From Isosphaera sp. (lineage in GTDB: Bacteria; Planctomycetota; Planctomycetia; Gemmatales; Gemmataceae), in the NCBI GenBank assembly GCA_013822345.1, contig PNKH01000027.1, forward strand, positions 1-64,000: a stretch of DNA of 64,000 nucleotides, in the 5' to 3' direction. The notes under the pieces were generated by a model that was not told where the DNA came from, did not search any database, and was given only the letters and a program-made list of their open reading frames with translations. The position numbers and the translations under genes are program-made. Positions 44,700-52,886 of this stretch are shown in pieces (the stretch's first letter is position 1; the number at the start of each line of letters is the position of its first letter).

Positions 44700-45679
44700 C
44701 GGCGGGGGGCGGGACGGGCGTCGTCGGGTGGCACGCGTCGCACGAGCTGTACCCGCCCGGGGAACTGCTCCGCCTGGCCCGCCGGGCGGAGGCGGCCGGG
44801 TTCCGCGCCGGGATGTGTTCCGACCACTTCCACCCGTGGACCCCGGAGCAGGGCCAGAGCGGGTTCGCGCCCGCCTGGCTCGGGGCCGCCCTCCAGGCGA
44901 CCGCCCTCCCGTTCGGGAGCGTCTGCTGCCCGACCGGGCGGTACCACCCGGCGGTCGTCGCCCAGGCGGCCGCCACCCTCGCCGAGATGTTCCCCGGCCG
45001 GTACTGGCTGGCGGTCGGCACCGGGCAGTACCTGAACGAGTCGGTCACCGGCGACCGGTGGCCGGACAAGGCCGAGCGCCGCGAGACGCTCCGCGAGGCG
45101 GCGGACGTGATCCGCGCCCTGTGGGCCGGGGAGACCGTCACCCGCCGCGGCCGCGTCACGGTCGAGGGTGCGAAGCTGTACTCCCGCCCGGCGGCCGCGC
45201 CGCGGCTGTTCGGGGCGGCGGTCTCGGCCGAGACGGCGGAGTGGGTCGGAGCCTGGGCGGACGGCCTCATCACCGTGGGGCACGAGCCGGACGGGCTGCG
45301 CGAGGTGATCGACGCGTTCCGCCGCGGCGGGGGCGCGGGGAAGCCGGTCGTCGTCCAGGCCGCGGTGGGGTACGACCCGGACGAGGAGCGGGCCTGGTCG
45401 GACGCCCGCGCCCGCTGGCCGGTCGCCGCCGTCGGGCAAGACGAACTGCAGGACCTGCCGACCCCGGAGGCGATCGGCCGGGAGGCCACCCGGGTGCGGC
45501 CGGAACACCTGCGCGGGAAGCTGCGGGTGTCGTCCGACCTCGGCCGGCACGTCGAGTGGCTGCGGGCGGACTTCGCCCTCGGGGTGGAAGCCGTCTACCT
45601 CCACTTCGTCGGCCGCGACCCGGACCGGTTCCTCGACGTGTTCGGCGAGAAGGTGCTGCCGGCGGTCGGCCCGGGGTGA
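44696..45679 (+). CDS. LLM-class flavin-dependent oxidoreductase (TIGR03885-like)
   Basis: 327 residues from GTG 44696, overlapping the lipoprotein stop. The TIM-barrel luciferase-like fold is recognised from VVGWHASHELYPPGELLRLA, AGMCSDHFHPWTPEQGQSGF and TLAEMFPGRYWLAVGTGQYLN (split motifs of one family). This matches the group called probable non-F420 flavinoid oxidoreductase, thought to use flavin. The substrate is unknown. It ends the pseudo-receiver/SPW/lipoprotein run and is followed by the second palindromic repeat pair. Confidence 0.88.
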   Translation: MTAGGGTGVVGWHASHELYPPGELLRLARRAEAAGFRAGMCSDHFHPWTPEQGQSGFAPAWLGAALQATALPFGSVCCPTGRYHPAVVAQAAATLAEMFPGRYWLAVGTGQYLNESVTGDRWPDKAERRETLREAADVIRALWAGETVTRRGRVTVEGAKLYSRPAAAPRLFGAAVSAETAEWVGAWADGLITVGHEPDGLREVIDAFRRGGGAGKPVVVQAAVGYDPDEERAWSDARARWPVAAVGQDELQDLPTPEAIGREATRVRPEHLRGKLRVSSDLGRHVEWLRADFALGVEAVYLHFVGRDPDRFLDVFGEKVLPAVGPG

Positions 45680-45726
45680 CGCCCCGGCCTGGCACTGGGT
45701 GGGGGAACTTCCGGGTGGTCTCGGTC

Positions 45727-45919
45727 GGTGGCGCCCCTCACCCGCCGGCCGAGCGAAGCGCTCGGGCGGCGACCTCTCCCCGGCGGGGAGAGGTGAAGAC
45801 ACCGGCCGCCCCGGCCGCACTGCGGATCGTCCACCTCCGGAGGGGTCGCCGATCCCCACCTCTCCCCGCCGGGGAGAGGTCGGCCCGGCGCCCCGCCGGG
45901 CCGGGTGAGGGGCGCCACC
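45727..45919. repeat. Inverted pair of palindromic repeat modules (copy B)
   Basis: Same design as 889-1060. Outer arms GGTGGCGCCCCTCACCC (45727-45743) and its complement (45903-45919) enclose two modules. Variable stems are 45743-45755/45759-45771 (13 bp, one mismatch, loop AAG) and 45881-45890/45894-45903 (10 bp, loop CCC). The constant ACCTCTCCCC hairpins are intact. Together with 45920-46259 it makes a gene-free stretch of 580 bases; the remainder holds no gene that can be supported. Confidence 0.85.
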
Positions 45920-46259
45920 CCCGGAGACCGCCCGACCCGGGCTACGCCTCGCCCCCCGCGGTGCCACGTCCCACCGCCCGGCCCGCATCACCACCCACCC
46001 CAGCAGCGCCAGCACCACCCCGGACGCGAGGAACCCGCCGTCGCACGCCGACACCCCCAGGTTCTCGCGGACGTGGTGGACGCGCAACAGGGGGTGGTCG
46101 ATCACCCCTCGGCCGGGTTGAGCGGCGGCCGCCGGGCGGGGGTGCCGGTGCAACCCCGGCTCCCGCGGCCGGGGTCGGATGCCGGGGAAGGCCGCAACCC
46201 GGCCCGGGCGCGGTATCGGGTTTGCACCGGCGCCCGCCGGCCCGACACGAGGAACCCGG

Positions 46260-48110
46260 ATGCCCGACGGCAACCGTCAGCCGCACCCGTGCCCGCAGTT
46301 CCGCCGCCGCCGCTGGACCCCGCTCGACGGGGCGTGGGACTTCGCCCTCGACCCGGACGGGGCGTGGGCCACCCCCGCCGAGGTGCGGTGGGACCGGACG
46401 ATCCGCGTCCCGTTCGCCCCGGAGACCGCCGCCAGCGGGGTCGCGGACGCCGGGTTCTACCGCCGCTGCTGGTACCGCCGCCGGGTCCCCGTCCCGCCCC
46501 CGGCCGCCGGCGAGCGGCACCTCCTCCACTTCGGGGCGGTCGACTACGAGGCGGCGGTGTGGGCGAACGGGTCCCTGGTCGCCACCCACCGCGGCGGGTA
46601 CACCCCGTTCGCCGCCGACGTCTCCGCGGCGGCGGCGGCCGGCGAGGTCGAGGTGGTGGTGCGGGCGGACGACGACCCACACGACCTGGCCAAGCCGCGC
46701 GGCAAGCAGGACTGGCAGCTCCACCCGCACTCCATCTGGTACCCCCGGTGCACCGGCGTCTGGCAGCCGGTGTGGCTCGAACCGGTCCCCGCCACGCGCC
46801 TCGGCAAGGTCCGGTGGACCCCCACCCTGGAGCGGTGGGAGTTGGGGTTGGAGGCGGTCGTCGCGGCCGACGGCCCCCCGCCCGACGACCTCCGGCTGCG
46901 GGTCGTCCTGACCGCCGGCCCGCTGCTGCTCGCCGACGACACGTACCGGGTCGTGGCCGGCGAGGTGCACCGCCGGATCGCTCTGTCCGACCCCGGGATC
47001 GACGACTACCGGAACGAGCTCCTCTGGAGCCCGGAGCGGCCGACCCTGATCGACGCCCACCTCCAGCTCCTCGCCCCCGACGGCCGGGTGGCCGACGAGG
47101 CGTGGAGCTACACCGCCCTGCGGTCGGTCGCCGTCCAGGGCGACCGGTTCGTCCTGAACGGCCGGCCGCTCACCCTCCGGCTGGTGCTCGACCAGGGGTA
47201 CTGGCCGGGGACCGGGCAGACCGCCCCGGACGACGCGGCCCTGCGGCGGGACGTCGAGCTGGCCAAGGCGATGGGGTTCAACGGGGTGCGGAAGCACCAG
47301 AAGATCGAGGACCCGCGGTACCTGTACTGGGCCGACGCCCTCGGCCTCTTGGTGTGGGAGGAGATGCCCAGCGCGTACCGGTTCAACGCCGCCTCGGTCG
47401 AGCGGCTGACGGCCGAGTGGGCGGCCGTCATCGACCGGGACCGGAGCCACCCGTGCGTCGCCGCCTGGGTCCCGTTCAACGAGAGCTGGGGCGTCCCGGA
47501 CCTGCCGGACAGCCCGGCCCAGCGGAACTACGTCCGGGCCCTGTACCACCTGACCAAGACCCTCGACCCGACCCGCCCGGTGGTCGGGAACGACGGGTGG
47601 GAGAGCGTCGCCACCGACGTCATCGGGATCCACGACTACGACGACCAGCTCAGCCGGATCGCCACCCGGTACGGGGCGGTCGACGACCTGCCGCGGCTGT
47701 TCCGGCGGGAGCGGCCGGGCGGCCGGATGCTGGTCCTCGGGGAGGGGCAGCCGCACCCCGACCACCCGGTGGTGCTGACCGAGTTCGGCGGGATCGCGTT
47801 CTCCCCCGAGCAGGGGAGTTGGGGGTACAGCCGGGCTGCGTCGGCCGAGGCGTTCGCCGACCGGTACGCCCGGCTGATGGCGGTCGTCCGGGCCCTGCCG
47901 GTGCTCGCCGGGTTCTGCTACACCCAGTTCGCCGACACCTACCAGGAGGCGAACGGCCTGCTGACCGCCGACCGGGTGCCGAAGTTCCCGCTGGAGGCGA
48001 TCGCCCGGGCGACCCGCGGGCCGGTCACCGCCCAGGAGCACGGGCAGGAGCAGATCTGGCGGGACGAGGTGATGAGCCGACAGCGGCGGCCGGGCCCGGA
48101 CGGGGCGTGA
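46260..48110 (+). CDS. Glycoside hydrolase family 2 protein
   Basis: 616 residues. Domain order fits GH2: a jelly-roll sugar-binding domain ([20 protein letters not shown]), an immunoglobulin-like domain (about 185-285) and a TIM barrel with the acid/base Glu in FNESWG and nucleophile Glu in TEFGG; also [20 protein letters not shown]. No signal peptide is evident, so the enzyme is probably cytosolic and acts on imported oligosaccharides. Beta-galactosidase, glucuronidase or mannosidase activity cannot be told apart from the sequence. The glycosyltransferase fusion follows after 217 bp. Confidence 0.9.
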   Translation: MPDGNRQPHPCPQFRRRRWTPLDGAWDFALDPDGAWATPAEVRWDRTIRVPFAPETAASGVADAGFYRRCWYRRRVPVPPPAAGERHLLHFGAVDYEAAVWANGSLVATHRGGYTPFAADVSAAAAAGEVEVVVRADDDPHDLAKPRGKQDWQLHPHSIWYPRCTGVWQPVWLEPVPATRLGKVRWTPTLERWELGLEAVVAADGPPPDDLRLRVVLTAGPLLLADDTYRVVAGEVHRRIALSDPGIDDYRNELLWSPERPTLIDAHLQLLAPDGRVADEAWSYTALRSVAVQGDRFVLNGRPLTLRLVLDQGYWPGTGQTAPDDAALRRDVELAKAMGFNGVRKHQKIEDPRYLYWADALGLLVWEEMPSAYRFNAASVERLTAEWAAVIDRDRSHPCVAAWVPFNESWGVPDLPDSPAQRNYVRALYHLTKTLDPTRPVVGNDGWESVATDVIGIHDYDDQLSRIATRYGAVDDLPRLFRRERPGGRMLVLGEGQPHPDHPVVLTEFGGIAFSPEQGSWGYSRAASAEAFADRYARLMAVVRALPVLAGFCYTQFADTYQEANGLLTADRVPKFPLEAIARATRGPVTAQEHGQEQIWRDEVMSRQRRPGPDGA

Positions 48111-48327
48111 ACCGGTGTTCCCGGGGACGGGCATCGGGGTGCCCTCGGCTTCCCCGGCGGGCCGGCGGACGGGCGGGGTGCGAGGGACATCGATCGGCGC
48201 GATTGTCCGAAGTCCCGCTTGCCTGTCGGGAGGGTGGGCAACCCGCGGGCCGGGCGCCCCGGGGTGCCCGCGGTTTGCTGAGGAATGACGGCACCAGACG
48301 CCCGCCCCGAAGGACCCGAGGCGCTCG

Positions 48328-51009
48328 ATGCCACCGTCGCAACCCCCGCTCGTCGTCTTCTCCCACCTCCGCTGGGACTTCGTCTTCCAGCGCCCCCAGC
48401 ACCTGATGACCCGCCTCGCCCGCACCCGGCCGGTCCTCTTCGTCGAGGAGCCGGTCCACGACCCGACCGGGGCCGGGTGGGACCTGCGCGAGGCGGCCCC
48501 GAACCTGACCGTCTGCCGGCCGCGCACCCCGGCGCCGGCCGGCGGGTTCTGCGACGCCCAGTACCCGCACCTCGCCCCGCTCGTCCGCCGCCTCGTCGGG
48601 GACCGGGCGGCCGGCGGGTACGACCTGTGGTTCTACACCCCGATGGCCCTGCCGCTCGCCGACGGGCTCTCCCCGCGGGTCGTCGCCTACGACTGCATGG
48701 ACGAGCTGTCGGCGTTCCAGTTCGCCCCGCCGCAGCTGCTCGACCTGGAGGCGCGGCTCCTGGCCCGGGCGGACGTGGTGTTCACCGGCGGGCCGAGCCT
48801 GTACCGGGCGAAGAAGGACCGCCACCCGAACTGCCACTGCTTCCCGTCGAGCGTGGAGGCCGCCCACTTCGCCCGGGCCGCGACCGGCGAGCTCCCGGAC
48901 CCGCCGGCCCAGGCCGGGATCCCGCGGCCGCGGCTCGGGTTCTTCGGGGTGATCGACGAGCGGTTCGACCGCGACCTCCTCGCCGCGGTCGCCGACCTCC
49001 GACCGGACTACCAGTTCGTGATGGTCGGCCCGGTGGCGAAGGTCGACCCGGCGGACCTGCCGCGGCGGGCGAACATCCACTACCTCGGGCAGCAGGCGTA
49101 CGCGGACCTGCCGGCGTTCCTGTCCGGGTGGGACGTGGCCCTGCTGCCGTTCGTCCGGAACGAGGCGACGCGGTTCATCAGCCCGACCAAGACGGTCGAG
49201 TACATGGCGGCCGGGAAGCCGGTGGTCAGCACCCCGATCGCCGACGTGGCCGACCCGTACGGGGAGATGGTCGGGCTGGCCGACACCCCCGGGACGTTCG
49301 CCGCCGCCTGCGACAAGATGCTGACCGAGTCGGCGGCGAACGCCGCCCGCCGGCGCGACCGGTACGCCGCGGTGCTGGCCAAGACCTCGTGGGACGCGAC
49401 CGCGGCGCTGATGGCGGACGAGCTGCAGAAGGCGAGCCGGGAGCGTGAGCGACCGGAGGACGTTCCTCCAGTCGCTCACGCTCCCGGCTCGCCGCAGAAC
49501 GTCGCCCCCGTCGTCGTCATCGGGGCCGGCCCGACCGGGCTGTCGGCCGCGTACCACCTCGGCGAGGACGCCGTCCTGCTGGAGGCGAACGACACCGTCG
49601 GCGGGTGGTGCCGGTCGCTGGTGGACAACGGGTTCACCTTCGACTGGGCCGGCCACATCATGTTCTCGAACGACCCGTACGTCCACGAGATGTACCGGCT
49701 GCTCTTGGGCGACAACGTCCACTGGCAGGACCGGGAGGCGTGGGTGTACAGCAAGGGGGTGCACACCCGGTACCCGTTCCAGGGGTCGCTGTACGGGCTG
49801 CCGGCGGACGTCATCACCGAGTGCATCGTCGGGGCGATCGAGGCACGGTTCGGGAGCCTGGGGGCGAAGCCGGACCCGAAGCCGGCCCCCTCGGTCAACG
49901 GGAACGGCAAGGCCCACGCCCGGAACGGCACCTGCTCCCCGCTCGGCGGGACCGACCCGAAGGACGCGGCCGTCACCGACTGCTGCGCGGACGGGGTGGC
50001 GGAGAGCACCGCCCCGCTGGTCCGCCGGAACGGGGTGCCGGCGAAGGCGGGGGACGGGCCGCGGAACTTCGAGGAGTTCATCGACCAGGTGTGGGGGGCG
50101 GGGATCGCGAAGCACTTCGCCACCCCGTACAACCGGAAGATCTGGGCCGTCCCGCTGGCGGAGATGGAGACGAGCTGGCTCGGCGGGCGGGTGCCGATGC
50201 CGGACCTCCGGGAGATGATCGAGGGGGCGCTCTCCCCGAAGCCGAAGCCGATGGGGCCGAACGCCCGGTTCGGGTACCCGCTGCGGGGCGGGTTCCAGGC
50301 CCTGATGGACGGGTTCCTCCCGCACCTCGGGGACCGCGTCCGGCTCAACGCCCGGGTGAGGGCGGTGTCCCCGCGCCGCCGGGCCGTCACCCTCGCCGAC
50401 GGGACCGAGTACCGGTACGAGCAGCTGGTCAGCACGATGCCGCTGCCGGTCTTGATCCGGGCGATGGGGGACGAGGTGCCGGAGAACGTCCGGCGGGCGG
50501 CCGCCGGGCTGCGGCACACCTCGGTGCGGTGCGTCAACCTCGGGGTCGGCCGGCCGAACCTGACCGAGAAGCACTGGATCTACTACCCCGAGGACCCGGT
50601 GTTCCACCGGATCTTCGTCCAGGGGAACGCGAGCCCGCACTGCAACCCGCCGGGCGGGTTCGGGCTGACCTGCGAGATCACCTACGGCCCGCTCAAGCCG
50701 CTCCCGTGCGACGGCGACGCGCTCATCAAGCGGTGCGTCGACGACTGCGTGAAGGTCGGGATCCTGCGGCCGGACGACCCGGTGTGGGCGGCGAACCAGG
50801 TGGACATGCCGTTCGCCTACGTGGTGTACGACCACGCCCGGCCGGGGAACGTGGCGGTCATCCGGGAGTGGCTGGGGCGGCACGGGGTACACCTCGCCGG
50901 GCGGTACAGCGAGTGGGAGTACTACAACTCGGACCACGCCTTCCTGGCCGGGCGGAAGGCGGCGCAGGCCGCCCGGGCGGCGCTGGAGTCGGCCCCGGCC
51001 CTGGCCTGA
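48328..51009 (+). CDS. Glycosyltransferase fused to FAD-dependent (UGM/amine-oxidase-like) oxidoreductase
   Basis: 893 residues. Residues 1-365 are a GT-B glycosyltransferase (PLVVFSHLRWDFVFQRPQHL, YDCMDELSAFQF, TKTVEYMAAGKPVVSTPIAD). Residues 391-893 are a flavoprotein with the dinucleotide fold VVVIGAGPTGLSAAYHL, GGWCRS and NRKIWAVPLAEMETSWLGG, resembling UDP-galactopyranose mutase/protoporphyrinogen-oxidase-like enzymes. The join, residues 369-389, is exactly a 61-bp palindrome (49432-49492) of a dispersed family. Comparable genes usually stand side by side, so a repeat may have removed the stop between them. The likely role is polysaccharide synthesis. Confidence 0.85.
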   Translation: MPPSQPPLVVFSHLRWDFVFQRPQHLMTRLARTRPVLFVEEPVHDPTGAGWDLREAAPNLTVCRPRTPAPAGGFCDAQYPHLAPLVRRLVGDRAAGGYDLWFYTPMALPLADGLSPRVVAYDCMDELSAFQFAPPQLLDLEARLLARADVVFTGGPSLYRAKKDRHPNCHCFPSSVEAAHFARAATGELPDPPAQAGIPRPRLGFFGVIDERFDRDLLAAVADLRPDYQFVMVGPVAKVDPADLPRRANIHYLGQQAYADLPAFLSGWDVALLPFVRNEATRFISPTKTVEYMAAGKPVVSTPIADVADPYGEMVGLADTPGTFAAACDKMLTESAANAARRRDRYAAVLAKTSWDATAALMADELQKASRERERPEDVPPVAHAPGSPQNVAPVVVIGAGPTGLSAAYHLGEDAVLLEANDTVGGWCRSLVDNGFTFDWAGHIMFSNDPYVHEMYRLLLGDNVHWQDREAWVYSKGVHTRYPFQGSLYGLPADVITECIVGAIEARFGSLGAKPDPKPAPSVNGNGKAHARNGTCSPLGGTDPKDAAVTDCCADGVAESTAPLVRRNGVPAKAGDGPRNFEEFIDQVWGAGIAKHFATPYNRKIWAVPLAEMETSWLGGRVPMPDLREMIEGALSPKPKPMGPNARFGYPLRGGFQALMDGFLPHLGDRVRLNARVRAVSPRRRAVTLADGTEYRYEQLVSTMPLPVLIRAMGDEVPENVRRAAAGLRHTSVRCVNLGVGRPNLTEKHWIYYPEDPVFHRIFVQGNASPHCNPPGGFGLTCEITYGPLKPLPCDGDALIKRCVDDCVKVGILRPDDPVWAANQVDMPFAYVVYDHARPGNVAVIREWLGRHGVHLAGRYSEWEYYNSDHAFLAGRKAAQAARAALESAPALA
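49432..49492. repeat. 22-bp palindrome inside the fused gene
   Basis: Arms 49432-49453 and 49471-49492 are perfectly complementary; an inner GGAGGA/TCCTCC stem extends the hairpin. The core GCCGGGAGCGTGAGCGAC is shared with the palindrome at 51434-51499 (GCCGGAAGCGTGAGCGAC). It is read in frame as a 21-residue linker. Confidence 0.85.
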
Positions 51010-51037
51010 CGAATCACCCACAACACGAGGCGGCACC

Positions 51038-51418
51038 ATGACGCGGTACGAGACGGACGCGGCGGACGCCCTGTCCGAGTTCCTGGCCGCGGTCCCGGAC
51101 GGGCAGCGGGTGCGGGTGCGGGTGCTCCTGACCGACCGCCGGGTCGGCGGCCGCGGGCTGCGGGCACTGTACGCCCTGTTCGGGGCGGACGGCCGGATCC
51201 CGGCCGCCCTGCCGGAGGAGGTGGTGGAGGTGTACCTGTCGGACGACGAGGCGGAGCCGCTGCACGACTGCGAGGCGTGCGGGCTGCCGGTCCCGGTGCA
51301 CGCCGGCCGGCGGTGCGGGCACGAGGCGGCGGTCGAGCGGGAGTACTTCCCCGTCTGCCCGTGCTGCGGCGGGCGGACCGGGCGGCACGCGTACTGGTCC
51401 CGCCGCGGGCCGTACTGA
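51038..51418 (+). CDS. Hypothetical protein with C-terminal zinc-ribbon cysteines
   Basis: 126 residues starting 28 bp after the fusion gene. The N-terminal part is a compact alpha/beta stretch (RVRVRVLLTDRRVGGRGLRAL, PEEVVEVYLSDDE); the C-terminal part has Cys pairs (DCEACGLPVPVHAGRRCGH, VCPCCGG) that can bind one or two zinc ions. No family is recognised. It is followed directly by the second palindrome of the AGCGTGAGCGAC family. Confidence 0.7.
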   Translation: MTRYETDAADALSEFLAAVPDGQRVRVRVLLTDRRVGGRGLRALYALFGADGRIPAALPEEVVEVYLSDDEAEPLHDCEACGLPVPVHAGRRCGHEAAVEREYFPVCPCCGGRTGRHAYWSRRGPY

Positions 51419-51433
51419 TTGCCGGCGCCACGA

Positions 51434-51499
51434 CCGTCCGAGCCGGAAGCGTGAGCGACGGAAGGCAAAGACCGTCGCTCACGCTTCCGGCTCGGACGG
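51434..51499. repeat. 28-bp perfect palindrome between convergent genes
   Basis: Arms 51434-51461 and 51472-51499 are exact complements around AAGGCAAAGA. It lies 15 bp past the zinc-ribbon gene and reaches to 6 bp before the end of the convergent GH1-like gene, so it may terminate both. Same family as 49432-49492. Confidence 0.85.
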
Positions 51500-51504
51500 C
51501 GCCG

Positions 51505-52737
51505 TCATCCCGCCGTCCCGGCGTCCCGGGACTGGCCGGTCATCTCGCCCATGTGACGGGCTGCGGCGTCGAGCCGGGCCAGGTCCGGGACCCCGCCGTC
51601 GGCCGGCCCGCCGCGGAACAGGTCGTCGAACGCCCGCTGCTGGCGGCGCAGCTCCTCCGCCAGCGGCTCGTACCACTCGCGGCCGCCGGCCTCGTCCGGG
51701 TAGTCCCACAGCCCGTTGCGGCAGTGCCGGTCGTCCTCCCACCCGGGGTGGTTGACCACCGGGTACAGGCACACGCCCTCGACCGGCACCCCGAGCCGGA
51801 CCGCGGCCGCCGCCTCCGCCCCGACGTACCGCAGCCACTCCGGCCGGGCCTCGTCCTCGATCCCGGTCTCGGCGATGAAGAGGGGCCGGCCGTACCGCTC
51901 GTGGACCTCCCGGAGCATGTACCGGAGCGGCAGGTGGAGCGGGTGCGACGGGACGAGCAGCACGCTCTCCTTCCCGAACGGGTTGTGGACCCACTGGTTC
52001 TGGGCGTAGTAGTTCACCCCGATCACGTCGAGGTACTCGGGCCGCCCGCCCAGCTCCGGGCGGAGCCGGCCGGCGATCATGTCCCACGCCGCGAACTGCG
52101 ACTGCCGGTAGTTCTCGGCCGCCAGCCGGTCCTGCGGCCGGGTCGGGTCGGCGAGGATGTTGATGACCGGGTCGGTGTGGACGACCCGGGCGGCGGGGAT
52201 CACCTCCCGGACGGCGACGGTTGCGGCGACCGCGGCGCGGACGAGCTGGGCCTTCAACTCGTCCCCGCGGCCGGTGGCGAACGGGTTGAAGAACCCCTCC
52301 TGCCCGCCGGCGAACGACAGGAACGACGGCTCGTTCACCGGGGCGACGAACGCCGGCCCGCCGGCCTCGTCGGCGAGGACCCGGGCGACCGCCCGCGCGA
52401 ACCGGCCGACCCGGTCCGGGAAGTCGGGTGCCCACACGTCGACGTGGTCCGGCCAGCCGAAGTGGAGCAGGTCCCAGACCACCAGCACCCCGGCGGCCCG
52501 GGCGGCGCGCAGCATCGGGACGAGGGACGAGAAGTCGTACCGCCCGGGGTCGGGCTCGGCCAGGTGCCACCGGACCCCGTCGCGGGCGGCGAGGATCCCG
52601 GCGTCGCGCAGCCGGGCGTAGTCGGCGGCCGCGAACCGGTCGTGCCCGGTGGCGGCGGCCAGGTCGAGCCGGCGGCCGTCCCGCCGGCGGTGGGTCGAGC
52701 ACTCGAACCCGCCCAGGAAGAAGCTCGGGAACAGCAT
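51505..52737 (-). CDS. Clan GH-A glycosidase, GH1-like
   Basis: 410 residues from ATG 52737. TIM-barrel glycosidase: FLGGFECSTHRR at the start, the acid/base Glu in VAPVNEPSFLSFAGG, INYYAQNQW-type loops (IGVNYYAQNQW) and the nucleophile Glu in LFIAETGIED. It resembles beta-glucosidase family 1 but is shorter than most members and lacks a signal peptide, so it is cytosolic. It is convergent with the zinc-ribbon gene. With the GH2 enzyme and the glycosyltransferase fusion it suggests a local oligosaccharide pathway; the sugar is unknown. Confidence 0.82.
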   Translation of the reverse strand: MLFPSFFLGGFECSTHRRRDGRRLDLAAATGHDRFAAADYARLRDAGILAARDGVRWHLAEPDPGRYDFSSLVPMLRAARAAGVLVVWDLLHFGWPDHVDVWAPDFPDRVGRFARAVARVLADEAGGPAFVAPVNEPSFLSFAGGQEGFFNPFATGRGDELKAQLVRAAVAATVAVREVIPAARVVHTDPVINILADPTRPQDRLAAENYRQSQFAAWDMIAGRLRPELGGRPEYLDVIGVNYYAQNQWVHNPFGKESVLLVPSHPLHLPLRYMLREVHERYGRPLFIAETGIEDEARPEWLRYVGAEAAAAVRLGVPVEGVCLYPVVNHPGWEDDRHCRNGLWDYPDEAGGREWYEPLAEELRRQQRAFDDLFRGGPADGGVPDLARLDAAARHMGEMTGQSRDAGTAG

Positions 52738-52817
52738 GGCACCCCGCTCGTGAGCCGCCCGCGATCGGAACCGGACTCTACCTGCAGTTCGCGCACCGCG
52801 GAGCGCCCGGTTCCGCA

Positions 52818-52846
52818 TTGCCACGCCCGGGCGGCCGGTCTAGTCT
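52818..52846 (+). promoter_or_regulatory. Sigma70-like promoter of the DUF1549/1553 gene
   Basis: TTGCCA (52818-52823) and TAGTCT (52841-52846) are 17 bp apart in the divergent gap between the GH1-like gene and the cytochrome-type gene; the start codon follows at 52887. Confidence 0.4.
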
Positions 52847-52886
52847 ACACTCACCCGCCGCCCGCCCGCCCCTCCCGGCACCCGCC

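Noticed and set aside
45980-46110. Small membrane protein on the minus strand (segment FLASGVVLALLGWVVM)
   Set aside because: A hydrophobic stretch is present but the frame has no nearby stop and runs into the repeat pair; no ribosome site supports a start.
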